Source: UBA7446 sp964014735
GTDB taxonomy: Bacteria > Bacteroidota > Bacteroidia > Flavobacteriales > Flavobacteriaceae
Length of the DNA stretch: 64,000 nt
Direction of reading: 5' to 3'
Assembly: GCA_964014735.1 (NCBI GenBank)
Contig: CAXHBH010000001.1
Coordinates: 1 to 64,000 of the forward strand
Under the pieces are notes generated by a model. That model was not told where the DNA came from and ran no database searches. It worked only from the letters and a program-made list of their open reading frames with translations. Below are positions 17,196 through 26,191 of the stretch, piece by piece. The position numbers and the translations under genes are program-made. Every line of letters begins with the position of its first letter. Position 1 is the first letter of the stretch.

Positions 17196-18345
17196 TGTTT
17201 AACATTGTAAAGGCTTCTTCCATATAACTCAAATAATCAACCGAGTGCCTAACACCGGGTAAGTCGGGCAGTTGCGCACGACCCAAACGGACCACTATTA
17301 CGTCTTCATCTGGGAAAACAATGGTATACTGACCATTGTGACCACGCATGCTATAATAAAGCTTTCCCATATGTGATCCCAACCACCAACCATAACCATA
17401 GTCTTGACCATTTTCAAACTGTGGGGTTATGGATTTTTGAACATACTCAGCACTTATTAGTTGATTGTTATTCCAGAGACCACCGTTTTTAAACAACGCT
17501 GCAAAACGCGCAAAGTCACGTGCATTGGAGTTAAAGCAACAGTATGATTTTTCAACCCCATTTTCGGCAGCGTCTAGCCGCCAGTTTGAATCAGCATGTG
17601 CACCAAGGGGATTCCAAAAATAGCGCCTTACCAAATCAGAAATTGTTTCTCCCGTAGCTGCTGTTAGTACCAATGACAGTAACTGTGTGCTTCCGCTTTG
17701 ATATACAAACCTTTCACCAGGAACGGCTTCAATAGGAAGCGTTTTCATTATGCTAACTATGTCACGTGAAATATAGGTTCGTGGGGTAATGGTAAGCAGG
17801 TTTTCATAATCCTCTTTCCATTTTAGCCCAGATGACATGGTTGCTAAATTACCCACTGTTAATGCGTCAGCATAGGGTCCTTTTAACCATGGTATGAAGT
17901 CTTTTGCTTTTTGGTCAAAGCCTTCAATGTCTCCTTCCTCAATAGCTTTTGCTAGACATGCCGCCACAATTGTTTTCACCATAGAAAAAGAGTTGGTCTT
18001 GCTGTCTTTTTCGAAGCCTTCATAATATTGTTCATGCCAAATGGAGTCATTTTTGATGACTAAAAATGCAACTGTCTTGTAATCTTGATGGAGTTTTTGA
18101 AGTTTGGATGTAGCAGGAACAAGATTGTAATCAGCGTGTAATGCCCATTGCTGAGGGCTATCACTTTTTTGTATTTCACGCGAATCGAAGTAAATATAGT
18201 CTTCTAAGCCAGCAGTTGTTCTTCCAAGCTCAATTACTTTGGCACCGAGTTCAATTAGATATCCATATCCTAAAATATATAGACCTGCTAAAAAGATTGC
18301 CAAAATGACAAAAAGTTTTTTTAGAAGTGGGGCTATTTTTTTCAT
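17173..18345 (-). CDS. Serine hydrolase, class C beta-lactamase fold
   Basis: 390 residues. One N-terminal membrane helix (about 12-30) anchors an outward-facing catalytic domain. The SxxK nucleophile motif is SMVK (near residue 122), the second motif is YQSGS (near 216), and a GHNG stretch near 350 replaces the KTG box. This is the pattern of beta-lactamase-related esterases/peptidases (Pfam Beta-lactamase) rather than resistance enzymes; the substrate is unknown. Upstream TACTTTG is a near but not exact -7 box. Confidence 0.82.
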   Translation of the reverse strand: MKKIAPLLKKLFVILAIFLAGLYILGYGYLIELGAKVIELGRTTAGLEDYIYFDSREIQKSDSPQQWALHADYNLVPATSKLQKLHQDYKTVAFLVIKNDSIWHEQYYEGFEKDSKTNSFSMVKTIVAACLAKAIEEGDIEGFDQKAKDFIPWLKGPYADALTVGNLATMSSGLKWKEDYENLLTITPRTYISRDIVSIMKTLPIEAVPGERFVYQSGSTQLLSLVLTAATGETISDLVRRYFWNPLGAHADSNWRLDAAENGVEKSYCCFNSNARDFARFAALFKNGGLWNNNQLISAEYVQKSITPQFENGQDYGYGWWLGSHMGKLYYSMRGHNGQYTIVFPDEDVIVVRLGRAQLPDLPGVRHSVDYLSYMEEAFTMLNNETTTSP

Positions 18346-18386
18346 CTGTATTTTTTAGCAAAGTACAAAAAATGGCACTCTTGCTT

Positions 18387-19361
18387 TTACAACAGGGAAA
18401 TAGCACGAGCTGCATGATAGGAAACAATGATAGAAGCTCCTGCACGCTTAAACGCTATAAGCTGCTCCATCATTACACTGTCATGGTCAATCCACCCCTT
18501 CTCCGCTGCTGCCTTTAGCATTGCGTATTCGCCACTGACTTGATAAACAGCAATTGGAATCTGTACTTCATTTGCTAAGTCACGTACAATGTCCAAATAT
18601 GCCATCCCTGGCTTTACCATAACAATATCAGCACCTTCTTCAATATCACGGACTGTTTCAACAATGGCTTCTTTGCGATTTGCTACATCCATTTGATAGG
18701 TTTTTTTGTCGCCAAAACCAGGTGCTGAATCCAAAGCATCTCGGAAAGGACCATAAAAAGCAGATGCGTATTTAGCACTATAGCTCATAATTGCTGTGTT
18801 TACATAGCCCGCTTTTTCAAGCGTTTGACGAATGGTCAAAACGCGACCGTCCATCATATCGCTTGGCGCAATAATATCTGCCCCACATTCGGCATGGCTT
18901 AGTGCCATTTTTGCTAAGACCGCAACTGTTGCGTCATTCAGAACGTTTTCATTTTTAACAATGCCATCGTGTCCAAAACTTGAAAAAGGGTCGAGTGCAA
19001 CATCTGATGCGACAACCAGTTCGGGGACAGCTTTTTTAATAGCGCGAATGCTGCGTTGCATCAAACCATCTGGGTTTGAAGCAGCAGCACCTGAGTTGTC
19101 TTTTTGGCTATCATCAATTTTAACAAAAATAAGTACACCTTTCACCCCCAAATCGTAAAGTCGTTTTGCCTCTACAGTTGCAAGGTCTAGACTGAACCTA
19201 TAATAGTCAGGCATGGATGGAATTTCTGCTTTGGTTTTTGAACCTTCTACAATAAATAAGGGCACGATAAAATCATTTGCCGACAGACTTGTTTCACGAA
19301 CCAAGTCACGCATGGCAGCGCTAGTTCGCAGTCGTCGATTTCTATAAAGCGGATACATCAT
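18387..19361 (-). CDS. hemB: Porphobilinogen synthase (ALA dehydratase)
   Basis: 324 residues. Condenses two 5-aminolevulinate molecules to porphobilinogen. The Schiff-base lysines are Lys197 (SAKYASAFYGP) and Lys250 (MVKPGMAYLD). The metal-site segment reads DVALDPFSSFGHDG (residues 120-133), lacking the cysteine triad of zinc enzymes, so this is the magnesium/other-cation type. It is last in the minus-strand hemACDEFB run, starting 3 bp after hemF. Two ATGs in tandem (19361, 19358) are possible starts. Confidence 0.95.
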   Translation of the reverse strand: MMYPLYRNRRLRTSAAMRDLVRETSLSANDFIVPLFIVEGSKTKAEIPSMPDYYRFSLDLATVEAKRLYDLGVKGVLIFVKIDDSQKDNSGAAASNPDGLMQRSIRAIKKAVPELVVASDVALDPFSSFGHDGIVKNENVLNDATVAVLAKMALSHAECGADIIAPSDMMDGRVLTIRQTLEKAGYVNTAIMSYSAKYASAFYGPFRDALDSAPGFGDKKTYQMDVANRKEAIVETVRDIEEGADIVMVKPGMAYLDIVRDLANEVQIPIAVYQVSGEYAMLKAAAEKGWIDHDSVMMEQLIAFKRAGASIIVSYHAARAISLL

Positions 19362-19364
19362 GGA

Positions 19365-20267
19365 TTATGCCCAGTCTATGGGCTTTTTTAGAACAGTTAA
19401 TAATTTTGCTTCTTCTGAGTTTTTTTTTGGCTTGTGGTCATATGCCCACTGAACCGTTGGGGGCAAACTCATTAAGATGCTTTCAATGCGCCCTTTGGTT
19501 TTGAGCCCAAACAAAGTGCCTTTGTCGTGGACGAGATTAAATTCAACATATCGCCCACGTCTTAATTCTTGCCATTGGCGGTGTGTTTTAGAAAAGGATA
19601 GTGCTTTGCGTTTTTGAACAATTGGCAAATAAGTAAACAAAAAAGCATTGCCCATTTCGGTTACAAACGAATACCACTTTTCTAAGCTGTGTGTATTATT
19701 AGGACGACAGTAGTCAAAAAATAAACCGCCTATGCCCCTTGCTTCTTCACGGTGATGATTCCAAAAATAGGCATCACATTTTTCTTTATACGTCTTATAA
19801 AAATCCGCATCGTGTTTATCACATACCTTCTTACAAACTTTGTGAAAGTGCTTAGCATCTTCTTCAAATAGATAATAGGGGGTGAGATCTAATCCACCAC
19901 CAAACCACTGATCAATAATATTTTTATGCTCATCATATAACTCAAAGTACCGGAAATTGGCATGTACAGTTGGCACCATGGGGTTTTTGGGATGTATGAC
20001 CAGACTAATTCCACAGGCAAAGAAATCACTTTGCGAAACACCCAGTTGTTTTCGCATGGATTCGGGCAGTTTACCAAACACCTCAGAAGTGTTCACACCC
20101 CCTTTTTCAAAAACAGCACCATTTTCGATGACACATGTTCTTCCCCCGCCACCACCAGGGCGTTCCCAAGCATCTTCTTGAAAACATGCCATGCCGTCTT
20201 CATCTTGAATGGCATTGATAATTTCATTTTGAAGCCTTTTTATATAGGAAACGAATTGCGTTTTCAT
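19365..20267 (-). CDS. hemF: Oxygen-dependent coproporphyrinogen III oxidase
   Basis: 300 residues, standard length. Decarboxylates coproporphyrinogen III to protoporphyrinogen IX using O2. Family hallmarks: RPGGGGGRTCVIENGAVFEK, PTVHANFRYFE, GGGLDLTPYY and RRGRYVEFNLVHDKGT. The oxygen-dependent enzyme fits an aerobic lifestyle. It lies 9 bp downstream of hemE. Confidence 0.95.
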   Translation of the reverse strand: MKTQFVSYIKRLQNEIINAIQDEDGMACFQEDAWERPGGGGGRTCVIENGAVFEKGGVNTSEVFGKLPESMRKQLGVSQSDFFACGISLVIHPKNPMVPTVHANFRYFELYDEHKNIIDQWFGGGLDLTPYYLFEEDAKHFHKVCKKVCDKHDADFYKTYKEKCDAYFWNHHREEARGIGGLFFDYCRPNNTHSLEKWYSFVTEMGNAFLFTYLPIVQKRKALSFSKTHRQWQELRRGRYVEFNLVHDKGTLFGLKTKGRIESILMSLPPTVQWAYDHKPKKNSEEAKLLTVLKKPIDWA

Positions 20268-20276
20268 GTCAATACC

Positions 20277-21302
20277 CTAAGCTTGATAGTTTTTAATAGC
20301 GTTAACAAAAGCCTTTGCGTGGTCAACAGGTACGTTGGGTAGAATACCGTGACCCAGATTGGCAATGTATTTTTGTGTTCCAAATTCGCTTACCATTTTG
20401 TGCGCAAGCTTTTCAATTTCTGGAATGGGAGATAGTAATTTTGAAGGATCAAAATTTCCTTGAAGTGGAATTTGCCCCCCAGACAAATAACGCGCATTGC
20501 GCGCCGAACATGTCCAGTCAACACCAAGCGCATGTACACCAGAGCGCGCCATGGTTGGCAGAGCATACCAACAGCCCTTTGCAAAAGCTATGACCTTGGT
20601 TTCGTCTTTAAGCGCATCTATTATTTGTTGCATGTATTGCCATGAAAAGACCTGATAGTCTTCTTCACCTAGCATACCTCCCCATGAATCGAAAAGTTGC
20701 ACAGCGTCTACACCTACGCGCACTTTTGCTTTTAGGTAAGCAATTGTTGTGGTGGTAATTTTTTGTAACAGTTCGTGCGCTAATGCAGGTTGCGAAAAGC
20801 AAAACCCCTTAGCTAAATCAAAGTTTTTAGAACCCTGCCCTTGAACCACATAACATAGAATAGTCCATGGTGATCCTGCAAAACCAATAAGTGGCACCCT
20901 ATCATCCAATAACACTTTTGTTTGCTGAATGGCTTCCATTACATAATGTAATCGGTCTTCAACATCAGGCACTACTACTTTTGTTAAGTCTTCTGCCGTG
21001 CGTACTGGGTTTGGTAACCAAGGGCCAACACCGTCTTTCATTTCAACGGAGATATCCATCGCTTGGGGGATGACCAAAATATCAGAAAACAATATTGCTG
21101 CATCTGTACCAACTTGGTCAATCGGCATTACGGTAATTTCAGCCGCTAACTCTGGAGTTTGGCAGCGTGTAAAAAAATCATACTTAGCCTTTAGCTTCAT
21201 AAAGGCGGGGAGATAACGCCCTGCTTGTCGCATCATCCAAACAGGAGGCCTGTCTAGCGCTTCGCCATCAAGTACTCTTAAAAAAATATCGTTTTTAAGC
21301 AT
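20277..21302 (-). CDS. hemE: Uroporphyrinogen decarboxylase
   Basis: 341 residues. Four-step decarboxylation of uroporphyrinogen III to coproporphyrinogen III. The N-terminal signature RPPVWMMRQAGRYLP is at about 18-32, followed by FSDILVIPQAMD (active-site Asp) and the C-terminal NLGHGILPNVPVDH. Its ATG overlaps the hemD stop by 8 bp (ATGCTTAA), suggesting coupled translation. Confidence 0.95.
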   Translation of the reverse strand: MLKNDIFLRVLDGEALDRPPVWMMRQAGRYLPAFMKLKAKYDFFTRCQTPELAAEITVMPIDQVGTDAAILFSDILVIPQAMDISVEMKDGVGPWLPNPVRTAEDLTKVVVPDVEDRLHYVMEAIQQTKVLLDDRVPLIGFAGSPWTILCYVVQGQGSKNFDLAKGFCFSQPALAHELLQKITTTTIAYLKAKVRVGVDAVQLFDSWGGMLGEEDYQVFSWQYMQQIIDALKDETKVIAFAKGCWYALPTMARSGVHALGVDWTCSARNARYLSGGQIPLQGNFDPSKLLSPIPEIEKLAHKMVSEFGTQKYIANLGHGILPNVPVDHAKAFVNAIKNYQA

Positions 21303-21966
21303 GTTGGTGTTTTTTAAGGTATTGAATGGTCTTTGCTACCAGGGCTTTTATACTTGGATTTTCTAAAATAATCAATTCTTTTGGTTGTTCAGAGATTGCC
21401 TTAGCGGTGGTTTTGCCAATACAAAAACAATTACTGTTGGCAATCTTGTTCATACTTGTGTGGCTTTCCACACCACTCGGGCTATAAAAAAGTATGGCTT
21501 CTGGTGCAGCATTTATTCTTGTAAAATTAAGTCTGGTTTCATACACTACTATTTCTTTAAAATCTGCTTTTAATGCAACCATTTTTTTTGATAAAATGGG
21601 GAGTTTTCGATTTCCACAGAAATGTACAAAAGAAGTATTTACTGATATTTTTTTAATAAGAGCTACTAATTCTGCCATATTTTTGGCTACTCTTATCGCT
21701 TTTACACCATTTTTAAAAAGAAGCTGTTCTGACTGTTCTCCAATACAAAGCACTTGCGTTTTTGCCAATGCATATGTGCTTTTTAACACACTCTTTATTG
21801 CATTTTTACTACTAAAAATGACATAATCTGTAGTCGCAGGAACTTCAAAAGAAACAGGCTTAATATCAATAGCATCATATTCCATATATGCAAAACCATT
21901 TTGGACGATACGCTCACGTAAAGCTACATCTAATTTTTTGGTCGACAAGATCAAAGGTTTATCCAT
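21295..21966 (-). CDS. hemD: Uroporphyrinogen-III synthase
   Basis: 223 residues. This family diverges quickly; assignment rests on size, two-lobed alpha/beta pattern, the typical stretches YVIFSSKNAIKS, VLCIGEQSEQLL, ILFYSPSGVES and FCIGKTTAKAI, and position between hemC and hemE. It cyclises hydroxymethylbilane with D-ring inversion. Starts in an 8-bp overlap with hemC (ATGGATAA). Confidence 0.9.
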   Translation of the reverse strand: MDKPLILSTKKLDVALRERIVQNGFAYMEYDAIDIKPVSFEVPATTDYVIFSSKNAIKSVLKSTYALAKTQVLCIGEQSEQLLFKNGVKAIRVAKNMAELVALIKKISVNTSFVHFCGNRKLPILSKKMVALKADFKEIVVYETRLNFTRINAAPEAILFYSPSGVESHTSMNKIANSNCFCIGKTTAKAISEQPKELIILENPSIKALVAKTIQYLKKHQHA

Positions 21967-22852
21967 TTAGTAGCGTTTTTGCTCCACGCGACAATAGGTC
22001 TTTAGCAGCTTTAGAGCCGATGTCATTAGCTTTAGCTGTCGGAACACACTGGTTAAAAGACAACTGTTGCTTTCCGTTGCTTTGTGTAATATTGCCGACG
22101 AAATGAATTTGATTACCTTCAATTTTAGCAACTGCTCCAATGGGTGCTGTACAACCACCCTCAAGTTCGCGCAAGAAAATTCTTTCTTGTGTCACACAAA
22201 TAGCTGTTTCATTGTGATTTAATGGCAACAAATTATTTGTTAACTCTTTATTTGATTCTAATGTGGTAACCAATAATGCACCTTGTGCAGGCGCCGGAAC
22301 CATCCAGTCCAAAATAGTATGTTGTTTAGGTAAGATTTCGAGACGTAATAGCCCAGCGATGGCCATAATGGAACCTTGGCAGCCCAGTGTTTTTAATTTT
22401 TTTAGCCGTGTGGGTACATTCCCTCTAATGTCAATAATACTGTGATGAGGATATTTATGTAGCCACTGTGCAGCACGCCGAGGACTACTTGTCGCAACAA
22501 TACTTTTGTCGTCTTGCCAAGTATCGTCTGTGGAAATAAAAACATCAGCTGTAGGACCTCTTTTTGGGATAAAGGCAATTTTAATACCTTTTGGCAGTTG
22601 CGTTGGCACATCTTTCATACTGTGAACAGCAATATCAATTTGGCCTGATAATAATGCAACATCTAGTTCTTTTGTAAAAATGCCCTGAACCCCCATTTCA
22701 TAAAGAGGCTTTTGTAGCTCTTTATCTCCCCCCGAAGAGATGGGCACAAGCTCGCTCTTAAGACCAATAGTCCCGAGCATGTTTTGTACTTGTCGGGCTT
22801 GCCAGAGCGCAAGTGCACTGCCACGCGTTCCTATCCTGACAAGTTTATTCAT
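21959..22852 (-). CDS. hemC: Hydroxymethylbilane synthase
   Basis: 297 residues. Polymerises four porphobilinogens. RIGTRGSALALWQA opens the protein, HSMKDVPTQLP holds the substrate loop, and the dipyrromethane-cofactor cysteine is in LEGGCTAPIGA (near residue 233). Overlaps hemA by 8 bp (ATGAATAA). Confidence 0.95.
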   Translation of the reverse strand: MNKLVRIGTRGSALALWQARQVQNMLGTIGLKSELVPISSGGDKELQKPLYEMGVQGIFTKELDVALLSGQIDIAVHSMKDVPTQLPKGIKIAFIPKRGPTADVFISTDDTWQDDKSIVATSSPRRAAQWLHKYPHHSIIDIRGNVPTRLKKLKTLGCQGSIMAIAGLLRLEILPKQHTILDWMVPAPAQGALLVTTLESNKELTNNLLPLNHNETAICVTQERIFLRELEGGCTAPIGAVAKIEGNQIHFVGNITQSNGKQQLSFNQCVPTAKANDIGSKAAKDLLSRGAKTLLNG

Positions 22853-24080
22853 CAGCAGTTACGTTGAATAGCGTTTTTAATGCCTTGACACTTTCACCAG
22901 CATTTTCGCTTGTGCGTAAATGTGTTGCCATTCGGTTGGTTAATTTTTGAATAAGGCGATCTGAAACAGCCAATGCAATGTCAGCATCAAGTGACGGATT
23001 CTTTTTACGATGCGCTTCCAACTCTTGAAGTTGAATATCCTCCATCAGTTTTTTTACAGCAACCAATGCAGGTGTAAACTTGCGTGTTTCAATCCACTGA
23101 TTAAATTCTTCCAATGATTGCGCTATGATTTTTTCAGCCTGTGGCACGTGTTTTTTTCGTGCCAACAACGTTTTGTCTGACATTTTGGATAGCTCATCTA
23201 AGTGAAGCAGTGATACGTTTTTAAGCTCAAGCACATTGGGATTGACATTTTTGGGCATGGACAAATCTAGAATTACCAGCGGCTTGTCGGAGTGTATTAA
23301 CGACTTGGCAATTGTCGGCTTTTCGGCACCTGTTGCTACAATAAGCACATCGGCTTTACGGATTTCAACAGGTAGTTCGGCATAGTCTTTTACTTCTACA
23401 TCAAATTTTCCAGCCAATTGCTCTGCCCGCTCCCGTGTTCGGTTTATGAGCGTGATGCTTGTATTTTTGGTATGCTTTACAAGATTTTCACAGGAGTTAC
23501 GACCAATTTTACCCAAACCAAATAATATAATTTTTTTATTATCTAAATCAGTAATATTATCTAGTATATATCGTACAGAAACGTACGAGACAGAAGTTGC
23601 TCCAGATGATAATCCTGTTTCTGTTTTAATGCGTTTACTTGCTTTAAGGACAGCGTTAAACATTCGCTCCATAAATGGACTGAGCATTTTGGTTTTCTTA
23701 GAAACTTTAAAGCTCTTTTTAAGTTGCGAAATTATTTCAAAGTCACCTAATATTTGACTTTCAAGGCCAGTTCCTACATTGAATAAATGCGAGATAGCTT
23801 CTGCTCCTTGAAAATTATTTCCAGCTTTTTCATAGTCCTCTTTTGTTCCTTTTGAATGTTCACAAAGTAATGAAATTAGCACCTCGTGACTAGAAGCCTG
23901 CGCATAGATTTCCGTTCTGTTACAGGTTGAATTTAAGACCAAAGAATTGATGCCATTCTTTTTGGCATCTTCCAATAAGAAGGGAATTGCTTTAGTGGTT
24001 ATGCTAAAACGGCCTCGTAGGACCGCATCTGCTTTTTTATAACTAACACCAATACAATAAAAAGTATCTGTTCCCGGCAT
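22845..24080 (-). CDS. hemA: Glutamyl-tRNA reductase
   Basis: 411 residues. First committed step of C5-pathway heme synthesis, reducing Glu-tRNA to glutamate-1-semialdehyde. The catalytic Cys is in LNSTCNRTEIYA (near 50), GLESQILGDFEI follows, the NADPH site is GLGKIGRNSCENL, and the C-terminus is a helical dimerisation domain. It heads the hemACDEFB operon; hemL, the next enzyme, is not in the window. An exact -7 box lies 21 nt upstream. Confidence 0.95.
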   Translation of the reverse strand: MPGTDTFYCIGVSYKKADAVLRGRFSITTKAIPFLLEDAKKNGINSLVLNSTCNRTEIYAQASSHEVLISLLCEHSKGTKEDYEKAGNNFQGAEAISHLFNVGTGLESQILGDFEIISQLKKSFKVSKKTKMLSPFMERMFNAVLKASKRIKTETGLSSGATSVSYVSVRYILDNITDLDNKKIILFGLGKIGRNSCENLVKHTKNTSITLINRTRERAEQLAGKFDVEVKDYAELPVEIRKADVLIVATGAEKPTIAKSLIHSDKPLVILDLSMPKNVNPNVLELKNVSLLHLDELSKMSDKTLLARKKHVPQAEKIIAQSLEEFNQWIETRKFTPALVAVKKLMEDIQLQELEAHRKKNPSLDADIALAVSDRLIQKLTNRMATHLRTSENAGESVKALKTLFNVTADE

Positions 24081-24101
24081 ATTAGGTTTTTAGCTGCACA
24101 G

Positions 24102-24109
24102 CAAAAATA
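24102..24109 (-). promoter_or_regulatory. -7 box of hemA operon
   Basis: Minus-strand TATTTTTG, 21 nt before the hemA ATG, in the 158-bp divergent region shared with the araC gene. Confidence 0.5.
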
Positions 24110-24202
24110 GCATACATGTAAGACAAAAAATACCGCTATAAGTACTTTTTCTAACGATATTAGGACTCAAGTATTAACGGTAATTGTGCTGTTTTTTCTT
24201 TG

Positions 24203-24210
24203 TATGTTTG
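24203..24210 (+). promoter_or_regulatory. -7 box of araC-hemH operon
   Basis: TATGTTTG, 28 nt before the AraC-family ATG at 24239. A TTG at about 24184 may be a weak -33 element. Confidence 0.5.
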
Positions 24211-24238
24211 TTACACGTAAGTAAAACAAAATAAAATT

Positions 24239-25123
24239 ATGGCTTTTGAAAATACCGCTTTACGTCCTAAAATAGACCAAACCATTGAGCCAGGCTTTAA
24301 CATACTGACTTATGAGAATGGAACAGAAAAAAAACAACAGGTATTACGTCATGTTGATGCTAGCCTAATTCAGTTTCATTTTTGTTTTCGAGGAAGCGCA
24401 ACTTTTCATTTTAATCAACGCACATATAGCCTTCCTATTTTGGATGAACACGTCTTATTGCTATACAACCCCCAGCGCGACTTACCAATGGAGGTAGATG
24501 TTGCCACAAACACCCAGTTAGTTACTGTGCTTATTTCAATTAAAAAATTTCATAGTCTGTTTTCACAAGAAGCTGAGCAAATCAGTTTTCTTTCTGGTGA
24601 AAACGTCAACAAAAAGTATTATAAAGACCACAACTTTACCCCTTCAATGGCTATTGTTTTAAGTCAGATTTTACAACAACAGCCCAATGCATTGATGAGT
24701 AGGCTTTATCTAAAAGGGAAGGTTTATGAGCTGTTAAGCCTGTATTTTAACCCTTCTGAAGCCACCGACATCGCTGAATGTCCTTTTCTGGTTGATGAAG
24801 AAAATGTACGCAAAATTCGAAATGCTAAAAAAATCATGCTTGCCCGCATGGCAGCGCCACCGAGTTTAACTGATTTGGCCAACGAAATAGGTTTAAGCTT
24901 AAAGAAATTAAAAGAAGGATTTAAGCAACTTTATGGCAGTACAGTCTATCAGTTTGTACTGGAGCACAAAATGAATCACGCGCGCCAACTATTGGGCACA
25001 GGGTCTTATAATGTCAATGAGGTTGCCAGTCAACTTGGTTACAGCAATTCAAGCCATTTTATTGAAGCCTTTAAAAAGAAGTTTGGCACAACACCAAAAA
25101 AATACCTTTTGTCTGTATCTTAG
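24239..25123 (+). CDS. AraC-family transcriptional regulator
   Basis: 294 residues. An N-terminal cupin-like sensing part (about 20-130, with FHFCFRGSATFHFN) and a C-terminal double helix-turn-helix of about 100 residues (LTDLANEIGLSLKKLKEGFK; NEVASQLGYSNSSHFIEAFKKKFG). It is divergent from hemA and overlaps the ferrochelatase reading frame at its stop, so control of heme genes is a fair inference. The ligand is unknown. Confidence 0.88.
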   Translation: MAFENTALRPKIDQTIEPGFNILTYENGTEKKQQVLRHVDASLIQFHFCFRGSATFHFNQRTYSLPILDEHVLLLYNPQRDLPMEVDVATNTQLVTVLISIKKFHSLFSQEAEQISFLSGENVNKKYYKDHNFTPSMAIVLSQILQQQPNALMSRLYLKGKVYELLSLYFNPSEATDIAECPFLVDEENVRKIRNAKKIMLARMAAPPSLTDLANEIGLSLKKLKEGFKQLYGSTVYQFVLEHKMNHARQLLGTGSYNVNEVASQLGYSNSSHFIEAFKKKFGTTPKKYLLSVS

Positions 25124-25140
25124 TGACGAAAAACGAAGTT

Positions 25141-26160
25141 ATGAAAGGAGTTCTGTTGGTGAATTTGGGTTCACCAAAAAGTCCCACCCCTGAAGATGTT
25201 AAGCCCTATTTAGGGGAGTTTTTAATGGATGAGCGCGTGATTGATGCTCCCAAGTGGCTGCGCTCACTTTTAGTCAAAGGTATTATACTAAGAACCCGAC
25301 CCAAAAAGTCTGCAAAGGCTTATCAAAAAATCTGGTGGGATGAAGGGTCTCCACTAATTGTCTTGTCAGAACGCTTACATAAAAAGGTTGAAAAAAAAAT
25401 CTCTGTGCCGATTTCACTTGCCATGCGATATGGTCAACCATCAATTGCTTCAGGTTTGGAAGAATTGCATCAGAAAGGGATAATTGAGGTATTGATTGTG
25501 CCACTATATCCGCAGCATGCCATGGCAACGACAGAAACCATTCTGGTTTTGGCAGAAGAAATTAGGGCTGCCCAATATCCCAAAATGTCTTTTACACATC
25601 TACCTGCATTTTATCATCATGCAGACTATATCCGAGTTTTGTCACACTCTATACAAGAATATCTCCAAGACAAGCCTTGGGAACACTTGTTGTTTTCTTA
25701 TCATGGTGTCCCAGAACGACACATTCGCAAATCGGATATTACCAAATCTCATTGCAAGATTGATGGCCGTTGTTGTCAAACACCTTCTGATGCGCATGCT
25801 TATTGCTATCGTCACCAATGTTACGAAACCACTAAACAGGTTGCAGAGTATTTAGAGCTTCGACCTGGAAGCTTTTCAACTTCTTTCCAATCTCGTTTAG
25901 CGGGTGATAAGTGGTTGAGGCCTTATACCGATAAAACAGTTGAAGAATTTGCCAAAACAGGCACCAAGAAGTTGGCTGTTGTGACCCCCGCCTTTATTTC
26001 AGATTGTTTGGAAACACTCGAAGAGATTGGCATGGAAGCGAAAGAAGATTTTGAAGAAAAAGGTGGAGATGAAATGCATGTCGTCCCCTGTATCAACGAT
26101 CGAGATGATTGGGTAAATGTACTCAGTCGTTGGATTGATGAATGGGCGACAGCTTCTTAG
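25141..26160 (+). CDS. hemH: Ferrochelatase
   Basis: 339 residues from ATG 25141 (MKGVLLVNLGSP, the usual family start); a GTG at 25123 overlapping the AraC stop would add six residues. Inserts Fe2+ into protoporphyrin. Catalytic His is in FSYHGVPERH (near 190), and the second conserved region is VVTPAFISDCLETLEEI. Between them sits a cysteine-rich insert, CKIDGRCC ... YCYRHQC, like those that hold a [2Fe-2S] cluster in some bacterial ferrochelatases. It is in an operon with the AraC gene and hemJ. Confidence 0.94.
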   Translation: MKGVLLVNLGSPKSPTPEDVKPYLGEFLMDERVIDAPKWLRSLLVKGIILRTRPKKSAKAYQKIWWDEGSPLIVLSERLHKKVEKKISVPISLAMRYGQPSIASGLEELHQKGIIEVLIVPLYPQHAMATTETILVLAEEIRAAQYPKMSFTHLPAFYHHADYIRVLSHSIQEYLQDKPWEHLLFSYHGVPERHIRKSDITKSHCKIDGRCCQTPSDAHAYCYRHQCYETTKQVAEYLELRPGSFSTSFQSRLAGDKWLRPYTDKTVEEFAKTGTKKLAVVTPAFISDCLETLEEIGMEAKEDFEEKGGDEMHVVPCINDRDDWVNVLSRWIDEWATAS

Positions 26161-26191
26161 TTTTGAAAAAGATGTACCTTTAAAACAATAC

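Noticed and set aside
17173..18345. Antibiotic-resistance beta-lactamase
   Set aside because: SMVK and YQS are present but the KTG box is replaced by a His-Asn-Gly stretch, and the protein is membrane-anchored; it fits general serine hydrolases better.
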